Shown here: piece by piece, positions 1-3,968 of the stretch | Layout of the letters: each line of letters begins with the position of its first letter | Position numbering within the stretch: position 1 is the first letter of the stretch | Assembly (NCBI GenBank): GCA_045617225.1 | Contig: JAZLIC010000033.1 | Coordinates: forward strand, 1-6,906 | From: JAZLIC01 sp045617225 | GTDB lineage: Bacteria > Bacillota > Clostridia > Monoglobales > Monoglobaceae | DNA: 6,906 nucleotides | Reading direction: 5' to 3' | Made by a program: the position numbers and the translations under genes | The notes under the pieces: model-generated | Told to the model about the DNA's origin: nothing | What the model saw: only the letters and a program-made list of their open reading frames with translations | Databases searched by the model: none

Positions 1-167
1 GGAAAGAAATCAATACCGTCACGAGGCTTGTCCGAAGCAGTAACACAACTTATAACGGTTGTATCACCATAACGAACTATAACTGCACCGTTGGCAAGAC
101 CCGCAACCTTTCCGAATTCCAAAGATAACTTTCTGCCTGCAACTTCTGTTTCATAAATTCTTGACAT
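1..167 (-). CDS. pnp: Polyribonucleotide nucleotidyltransferase (PNPase), N-terminal part, cut by window edge
   Basis: Only the first 55 codons are present; the gene runs off the left edge. PNPase is a phosphorolytic 3'-to-5' exoribonuclease of mRNA decay that works as a cytoplasmic homotrimer. The visible part begins MSRIYETEVAGRKLSLEF and continues through VRYGDTTVISCVTAS and the motif PRDGIDFF, which match the start of the first RNase PH domain of bacterial PNPases. The catalytic second RNase PH domain and the KH and S1 RNA-binding domains would lie outside the window. The start at 167 is chosen because AGGAGG (180-175) lies 7 nt upstream; an in-frame ATG at 173 is only 1 nt from that Shine-Dalgarno. 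It follows rpsO on the same strand, the classical rpsO-pnp order, with a 154-bp gap holding a terminator-like hairpin and a second long hairpin. Identification is by recalled family sequence. Confidence 0.95.
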   Translation of the reverse strand, partial: MSRIYETEVAGRKLSLEFGKVAGLANGAVIVRYGDTTVISCVTASDKPRDGIDFF

Positions 168-174
168 AATCATT

Positions 175-180
175 CCTCCT
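175..180 (-). promoter_or_regulatory. Ribosome binding site of pnp, decides the start
   Basis: AGGAGG is a full Shine-Dalgarno match. Its 7-nt spacing to the ATG at 167 selects that codon over the in-frame ATG at 173, which is only 1 nt away. Confidence 0.85.
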
Positions 181-210
181 ATGATATCAATAATTTACAG
201 AGAAATTGGC

Positions 211-258
211 TTAGCACTTAAATAAAAATTCTAAGCAGAATGTTTATTTAACTGCTAA
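211..258 (-). promoter_or_regulatory. Long A/T-rich hairpin in the pnp leader
   Basis: The arms 258-244 and 225-211 are complementary over 14 of 15 positions, with one G-G mismatch. Inside them a second stem, ATTCT (241-237) with AGAAT (232-228), closes a 4-nt loop, leaving only a 2x2 internal loop between the two stems. The structure ends 43 nt before the pnp start and no T-run follows it, so it is not a standard terminator. In E. coli a double-stranded pnp leader is cut by RNase III and then used for PNPase autoregulation. A similar role here is inference from position and shape only. Confidence 0.6.
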
Positions 259-275
259 AATCCATCTCCCTGTTT

Positions 276-314
276 AATAACAAAATCAGGGCAGCCTAAA
301 CAAATAGGCCGCCC
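276..314 (-). terminator. Terminator-like hairpin after rpsO
   Basis: GGGCGGCCTA (314-305) pairs with TAGGCTGCCC (298-289) as a 10-bp stem with one G-T wobble and a 6-nt loop, starting 7 nt beyond the rpsO stop codon. The following tract TGATTTTGTTATT is T-rich but interrupted, so termination is probably partial and allows read-through into pnp. I see no convincing separate pnp promoter in the gap. Confidence 0.65.
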
Positions 315-321
315 TTTACTT

Positions 322-585
322 TTAATGTCTAAGACCTAAAAGCTCAACAATACGACGATATCTTTCGATATCATTCTTTTCCAAGTAGTTAAGGAAACTA
401 CGTCTAACACCAACCATCTTTAAAAGGCCACGTCTTGAGTGATGGTCCTTCTTATGAACTTTAAGATGTTCATTCAAGTGGTTAATGCGATATGTCAAAA
501 GTGCAATCTGTACCTCAGGTGAACCTGTATCGCCTTCGTGTGTTGCGTACTTTTGAATAATCTCCTGCTTGATGTCCTTGTCCAT
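322..585 (-). CDS. rpsO: 30S ribosomal protein S15
   Basis: Eighty-seven residues, the usual S15 size. S15 binds the central domain of 16S rRNA early in 30S assembly. The family signature is intact: the helix THEGDTGSPEVQIALLT (residues 15-31) is followed by HLNEHLKVHKKDHHSRRGLL, with the conserved rRNA-contact residues His40, Asp47 and Ser50, and then the C-terminal RRSFLNYL helix. The start at 585 is preferred because GGAGG (598-594) lies 8 nt upstream. An in-frame ATG at 600 would add five residues (MEVKI) but overlaps that same Shine-Dalgarno, so it is unlikely to be used. A near-consensus promoter (708-680) and a structured leader precede the gene; a hairpin follows its stop and then comes pnp. 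Confidence 0.98.
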   Translation of the reverse strand: MDKDIKQEIIQKYATHEGDTGSPEVQIALLTYRINHLNEHLKVHKKDHHSRRGLLKMVGVRRSFLNYLEKNDIERYRRIVELLGLRH

Positions 586-673
586 TATTTTCACCTCCAT
601 AATATATTACCCCCGATAAGCCTAGTTGAAGGCGGTGAAACTTCAGCCCCTCAACCTACGCAAACGGTTGCTA
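586..673 (-). promoter_or_regulatory. Structured 5' leader of rpsO, possible S15 autoregulatory element
   Basis: The predicted leader is about 88 nt. It contains a small hairpin, GCAA (671-668) with TTGC (663-660), and a larger one from GTTGAGGGGC (655-646) with GCCTTCAAC (633-625), including a G-T wobble and a bulge. The tip of the larger hairpin, TTTCACC (640-634), is perfectly complementary to GGTGAAA (595-589), which overlaps the rpsO Shine-Dalgarno. It is established that S15 represses its own mRNA in several bacteria through unrelated leader folds; in E. coli the fold is a pseudoknot at the ribosome binding site. That this leader does the same is inference. Confidence 0.45.
594..598 (-). 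promoter_or_regulatory. Ribosome binding site of rpsO, decides the start
   Basis: GGAGG, within the longer match GGAGGTGA (598-591), lies 8 nt before the ATG at 585. The upstream in-frame ATG at 600 overlaps this site and has no Shine-Dalgarno of its own. Confidence 0.85.
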
Positions 674-679
674 ACGATT

Positions 680-708
680 ATAATAACACATATAAAATAT
701 CTTGTCAA
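680..708 (-). promoter_or_regulatory. Sigma-A-type promoter of rpsO
   Basis: TTGACA (708-703) is a perfect -35 box. A 17-bp spacer leads to TATTAT (685-680) as the -10, preceded by TGT, which gives an extended -10. Transcription should start near 673. The promoter begins 32 bp after the ligA stop; no terminator is visible between, so some ligA transcripts may continue into rpsO. Confidence 0.85.
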
Positions 709-740
709 GGAAATTTTATGCAGATATTACTATTTTTCTG

Positions 741-2735
741 CTATTTTTCTATCATTTTATACAAATCATCTTCACCTATCACAGGTACGCCTAAACTCTC
801 GGCCTTTTCAAGCTTGCTTCCTGCTTCCTCGCCTGCCAAAAGGTAGTCGGTTTTTTTAGAAACTGAAGATGCGGCCTTACCGCCGTTTTTTTCAATCAAA
901 GCTTTTGCCTCATCTCTTTTAAGAGTAGGCAAAGTGCCTGTAATAACAAAGGTTAGTCCCGATAGCTTATCACTGTCAATCTTCTTTTCATATGTCAGAT
1001 TTACGCCGGCTGTGCGAAGCTTATTGATAATTTCTTTTGATTTATCTTCACTTAAATAGTGTACTAAGCTTTCCGCCATCTTCTCTCCGATATCATCGAT
1101 TTTGGATATTTCTTCGACATCTGCATTAAACATTTCATCAATACTGCCGAAACGCTCTGCCAAGAGCTTTCCCGCACGTGCACCGATTAGCCTTATACCA
1201 AGTCCGAATAACACTCTGTCAAGTCCGCGTTCCTTTGAATTTTGGATTGCAGTAATTAAATTTTCTGCTGATTTATCGCCAAATCGTTCCAAATCGGTTA
1301 ATTGCTCAATTTTAAGCGAGTACAAGTCAGCACAGTCATAAATTAAATTATTGTCAACCAACTGTTCAATAATTGCAGGGCCTAAACCATCAATATCCAT
1401 AGCACCTTTCGAGGCAAAATGTATAATGCTCCTGAGCTTTTGTGCAGGGCAGTTGGAGCTTGTGCAACGAACCGCCGCCTCTCCCTCCGCTCTCTCTAAC
1501 GGCTCGCCGCAAACGGGGCAATTTTCGGGCATTTCAAACACCTTTTCGGTACCGTTTCGTTTCTCTTTAAGTGCCTCTACCACTTCGGGAATAATATCGC
1601 CGGCTTTCTGTATTACAACAGTATCGCCGATACGTATATCCTTATCCCTGATATTGTCTATATTGTGAAGCGTAGCACGACTTACGGTAGAGCCGGCAAT
1701 TTTAACAGGCTTTAAAACTGCATTAGGTGTAACAACTCCCGTTCTGCCAATCTGCAAGGCAATATCTTCAAGGATTGTTTCTTTGCGTTCCGCAGGGTAT
1801 TTATAAGCCACTGCCCACCTCGGCGTCTTTGATGTTGAACCGAGAGCTTCACGCAGGCTTAAATCGTTTACTTTAATTACCGCACCGTCAATATCAAACG
1901 GTAAATCACCACGCATATCACCTATACGCAAAATTTCGTTATAAACGCTCTCGTTATCGGTAAAGGAATATTTATCCGGAATAACTTTAAATCCAAGCTT
2001 ATCTAAATATTCAAGTCCTTCACGGTGCGTTGATATGGTATGTCCTTCTATTTGTTGAATGTTAAAAATAAATATATCAAGATTTCTCTGTGCGGTTATT
2101 TTACTGTCAAGTTGTCTTAGCGAGCCTGCCGCAGCATTTCTCGGATTTGCAAAAAGCGGTTCGCCCAAAACTTCCCTGCTCTCGTTTAATTTTATAAAGC
2201 TTTTTACCGGCATAAATACCTCGCCGCGCACTTCAAGATAAGGTATTTCCTCACTTAATTTTAAGGGAATACTCTTTATTGTACGCAGATTATTGGTAAT
2301 ATCCTCACCCACAAATCCGTTTCCTCGTGTTGAACCACGCATAAATACACCGTTTTCGTACTCTAACGAAACCGAAAGTCCGTCAATTTTCATTTCAACC
2401 ACATATTCGGTCTTATCATTATTTAACGCTTCGTTTGTGCGTTTAAGGTAAGAGAATACTTCCTCTTTTGAAAACACATCTGCCAGGCTTTGCATTTGGA
2501 CAATATGCTCTACCTGTTCAAAACCATCTAAAATCGTGTCTCCAACTCGTTGCGTCGGTGAATCCGAGGTCTTAAACTCCGGGTATTTATCTTCAAGCTT
2601 TATAAGCCTTTGCATCATCTCATCATATTCAAAATCAGAGATTGACGGATTATCAAGCACATAATATTGATAATTGTGATAATTAAGTGTATCTTTTAAA
2701 TTTGATATTTCTCTTAATATTTCTTGTTTGTCCAT
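741..2735 (-). CDS. ligA: NAD+-dependent DNA ligase
   Basis: LigA seals nicks in duplex DNA during replication and repair, using NAD+ to form an enzyme-AMP intermediate. The 664-residue protein is full length for the family. Domains in order: the NAD+-binding Ia domain (YHNYQYYVLDNPSISDFEYDEM, about 19-40); the adenylation domain with catalytic Lys116 in the KIDG motif; the OB fold (about 315-400, with IGRTGVVTPNAVLKPV); a Cys4 zinc finger (Cys406, 409, 424, 429); a helix-hairpin-helix region (about 445-565, with IDGLGP and LGIRLIGA); and a C-terminal BRCT domain (about 590-664, GLTFVITGTL onward). No key residue is missing. The start at 2735 has GGAGA 5 nt upstream. An in-frame ATG at 2747 (four extra residues, MEIN) lacks a Shine-Dalgarno, although a simple longest-ORF rule would pick it. 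The gene has its own promoter upstream, at 2807-2779. Confidence 0.98.
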   Translation of the reverse strand: MDKQEILREISNLKDTLNYHNYQYYVLDNPSISDFEYDEMMQRLIKLEDKYPEFKTSDSPTQRVGDTILDGFEQVEHIVQMQSLADVFSKEEVFSYLKRTNEALNNDKTEYVVEMKIDGLSVSLEYENGVFMRGSTRGNGFVGEDITNNLRTIKSIPLKLSEEIPYLEVRGEVFMPVKSFIKLNESREVLGEPLFANPRNAAAGSLRQLDSKITAQRNLDIFIFNIQQIEGHTISTHREGLEYLDKLGFKVIPDKYSFTDNESVYNEILRIGDMRGDLPFDIDGAVIKVNDLSLREALGSTSKTPRWAVAYKYPAERKETILEDIALQIGRTGVVTPNAVLKPVKIAGSTVSRATLHNIDNIRDKDIRIGDTVVIQKAGDIIPEVVEALKEKRNGTEKVFEMPENCPVCGEPLERAEGEAAVRCTSSNCPAQKLRSIIHFASKGAMDIDGLGPAIIEQLVDNNLIYDCADLYSLKIEQLTDLERFGDKSAENLITAIQNSKERGLDRVLFGLGIRLIGARAGKLLAERFGSIDEMFNADVEEISKIDDIGEKMAESLVHYLSEDKSKEIINKLRTAGVNLTYEKKIDSDKLSGLTFVITGTLPTLKRDEAKALIEKNGGKAASSVSKKTDYLLAGEEAGSKLEKAESLGVPVIGEDDLYKMIEK

Positions 2736-2740
2736 ATTAA

Positions 2741-2745
2741 TCTCC
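2741..2745 (-). promoter_or_regulatory. Ribosome binding site of ligA, decides the start
   Basis: GGAGA lies 5 nt before the ATG at 2735. The upstream in-frame ATG at 2747 immediately abuts this site and has no Shine-Dalgarno upstream, so 2735 is the better start. Confidence 0.7.
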
Positions 2746-2752
2746 ATTTTAA

Positions 2753-2768
2753 AGGCGGAACACCGCCT
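2753..2768 (-). promoter_or_regulatory. Short GC-rich hairpin in the ligA leader
   Basis: AGGCGG (2768-2763) and CCGCCT (2758-2753) form a perfect 6-bp stem with a TGTT loop, ending 7 nt before the ligA Shine-Dalgarno. The tract after it, TTAAAAT, is a poor terminator tail, and the hairpin lies downstream of the ligA promoter. It may be a weak yunB terminator, an mRNA-stabilising 5' hairpin, or both. Confidence 0.5.
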
Positions 2769-2778
2769 GATTATCTTT

Positions 2779-2807
2779 AGTATACCTTAATCAATTATTA
2801 TTTGCAA
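2779..2807 (-). promoter_or_regulatory. Sigma-A-type promoter of ligA
   Basis: TTGCAA (2807-2802) as -35, a 17-bp spacer and TATACT (2784-2779) as -10. Transcription would start near 2772, giving a leader of about 37 nt. The promoter occupies most of the short gap after yunB, so ligA can be expressed independently of that sporulation gene. Confidence 0.75.
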
Positions 2808-2810
2808 CAA

Positions 2811-3509
2811 CTATTTACCAAAACTTAAATATGTATCAGGCACAGTACCCACAATAATTGTTTCCGCAATCGGTATTCTTACTTCAACATCAGTTTTCAT
2901 TTTTCGCATAGGATATATAACAGCCACAGGCGCTTTAACAACCGCTTCTATCATATGGTCTGTTTGGTTTATACCTGCGGAGTTAAATTCTTCATTAAAC
3001 GCAACTTCGACCGTTCCCGAAACAATTACCTTTATCGGAATTTTAAAACCAAATCCGGTCAGCAAATTATTTGACACAAATGTTCCAAACGGTACAAAAA
3101 CCTGTGCAGAGTCAAGAGTGTTAAGATTATCTTGTATTTTCAGTGCCAGATTTGACTTAAACCTGTTTACCTCAATGTAATTTAAATTCATTGATGTTAT
3201 ATTATTATCCGCATTCTTGCTTTGATTGATAATTTTCTCATAAGCGGTTTTGTCATCGGAAAGCAGGTTAAGGATAGTATTGTTTACCATTGTATTTACC
3301 GCAGAGTTTGCTTTTGATACTGCAAGTTCATCAACAACACTTTGTACCCTGTGACATATATGTGTTGTACCCCACACTGATAATAAAACAAATATGCCAA
3401 AAAGTACAATTCTGATGGCATATTCGCATTTGTATTTTATGTATCTGAAATACCACGGACACCTTTTTCTTTTAAACCTATATTTAAATCTCCGCCACGC
3501 AACCCACAT
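2811..3509 (-). CDS. yunB: YunB-like sporulation membrane protein
   Basis: A 232-residue protein of the sporulation YunB family, close to the size of the B. subtilis protein. A very basic N-terminus (WRRFKYRFKRKR) is followed by one transmembrane segment at about 31-47, so the bulk should lie outside the cytoplasmic face. Family-like motifs are VFVPFG (137-142), the IPIKVIVSGTVEVAF region (157-171), SAGINQTDH (177-185) and the near-invariant IPIAETIIVGTVPDTYL (212-228). In B. subtilis yunB belongs to the sigma-E mother-cell regulon; its biochemical role is not established. Only one ATG is plausible; its upstream AGGGTGG (3520-3514) is a modest Shine-Dalgarno 4 nt away. It lies between a strong terminator and the ligA promoter and so seems to be transcribed alone. 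Confidence 0.92.
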   Translation of the reverse strand: MWVAWRRFKYRFKRKRCPWYFRYIKYKCEYAIRIVLFGIFVLLSVWGTTHICHRVQSVVDELAVSKANSAVNTMVNNTILNLLSDDKTAYEKIINQSKNADNNITSMNLNYIEVNRFKSNLALKIQDNLNTLDSAQVFVPFGTFVSNNLLTGFGFKIPIKVIVSGTVEVAFNEEFNSAGINQTDHMIEAVVKAPVAVIYPMRKMKTDVEVRIPIAETIIVGTVPDTYLSFGK

Positions 3510-3536
3510 ATAACCACCCTTTTCACTTTACAACGC

Positions 3537-3563
3537 TATTTTATGTATAATTGAAAAAAAGGT
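3537..3563 (-). promoter_or_regulatory. Candidate sporulation-sigma promoter of yunB
   Basis: CATAAAATA (3545-3537) fits the sigma-K -10 form CATAnnnTA and partly the sigma-E -10. An AC dinucleotide (3563-3562) lies 16 bp upstream, close to the sigma-K -35 spacing. A start near 3530 would leave about 20 nt of leader before the yunB ATG, including its ribosome binding site. No good sigma-A alternative is visible. The motifs are short and the region is AT-rich, so this is tentative; a sigma-E promoter, expected for yunB, would need a -35 box that I do not see clearly. Confidence 0.4.
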
Positions 3564-3566
3564 TAC

Positions 3567-3610
3567 AAAAAGGGACTGTACAAACATTATGTTTTTTACA
3601 GTCCCTTTTT
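3567..3610 (-). terminator. Strong, probably bidirectional rho-independent terminator after the lipoprotein gene
   Basis: AAAAAGGGACTGTA (3610-3597) and TACAGTCCCTTTTT (3580-3567) form a perfect 14-bp stem ending in five Ts. The loop contains a smaller dyad, AAACAT/ATGTTT (3582-3594 on the plus strand). It starts 9 nt after the lipoprotein stop codon and isolates yunB from upstream transcription. As the arms are A-rich and T-rich in both directions it could also stop plus-strand transcription. Confidence 0.9.
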
Positions 3611-3618
3611 AAGAATGA

Positions 3619-3921
3619 CTAATTTTTCATTTCCTCTGTTGCATTTCTTATTCCGTCACTTGCATCATCAATAGCTTTTCTTTCGCCTTCCATCATATCG
3701 TCTGTCGCATCTTTTGCACCATTGATTAAGTCGTCTCCTGCCTTTCTTGCATCGTCCATAGTGTCATCTATCGAATTCTCAATACGGCTTCTTCCGCCTT
3801 TATCGCCTTCGTCGCCGCCAATACCATTGGTATCGTTACCATTATCCATCGTTGTACTGCCGCACGCCGAAAGAAACACACAAAGAATTGAAACCAATGT
3901 ACCTAAAATAACTTTTTTCAT
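3619..3921 (-). CDS. Small lipoprotein with tandem 11-residue (hendecad) repeats, function unknown
   Basis: A 100-residue protein that I do not recognise as a named family. MKK, a hydrophobic core (4-16) and the lipobox LSAC with Cys20 mark a lipoprotein signal peptide, so the mature protein should be lipid-anchored on the outer face of the membrane. Residues 21-45 form a Gly/Asp/Asn-rich flexible spacer. From residue 52 to the end an acidic pair recurs every 11 residues (DD at 52, 63, 74, 85; EE at 96), with a basic residue and an alanine at fixed places in the units (RKAG, AKDAT, RKAI, IRNAT). This predicts one long amphipathic helix or hendecad coiled coil, like LEA-type or apolipoprotein-like helices. 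The Shine-Dalgarno AAAGGAGG (3936-3929), 7 nt from the ATG, is excellent. It follows clpE by 47 bp with no terminator between them, so co-transcription is plausible. Confidence 0.85.
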   Translation of the reverse strand: MKKVILGTLVSILCVFLSACGSTTMDNGNDTNGIGGDEGDKGGRSRIENSIDDTMDDARKAGDDLINGAKDATDDMMEGERKAIDDASDGIRNATEEMKN

Positions 3922-3945
3922 TTTACTACCTCCTTTTATTGTAGG

Positions 3946-3957
3946 TAGTATTTACTA
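3946..3957 (-). promoter_or_regulatory. 12-bp dyad between clpE and the lipoprotein gene
   Basis: TAGTA-AA-TACTA is a perfect dyad in the 47-bp gap. It is flanked by TCATATT (3964-3958), resembling a sigma-E -35, and CCTACAAT (3945-3938), resembling a sigma-E -10, but their 12-bp spacing is shorter than usual. A start from that -10 would fall at or inside the Shine-Dalgarno. It may be an operator, part of a weak promoter, or chance in AT-rich DNA. Confidence 0.25.
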
Positions 3958-3968
3958 AATATGAAAAG

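Noticed and set aside
211..258. CIRCE (HrcA) operator, suggested by TTAGCAC at one end and TGCTAA at the other
   Set aside because: CIRCE needs TTAGCACTC-N9-GAGTGCTAA. Here the arms are A/T-rich, carry a mismatch at the key position and are 18 nt apart, and pnp is not an HrcA target.
721..740. Terminator between ligA and rpsO
   Set aside because: Only a 4-bp stem with a 12-nt loop and no T-run is visible; nothing supports termination there.
3567..3610. Terminal inverted repeats of a small mobile element
   Set aside because: The perfect 14-bp arms enclose only 16 nt, end in T-runs and sit directly after a stop codon, so a terminator explains everything seen.
3619..3921. YhcN/YlaJ-type sporulation lipoprotein, suggested by size, lipobox and the yunB neighbour
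   Set aside because: The mature sequence is an 11-residue acidic helical repeat and shows none of the YhcN/YlaJ domain sequence I would expect, so no such name is given.
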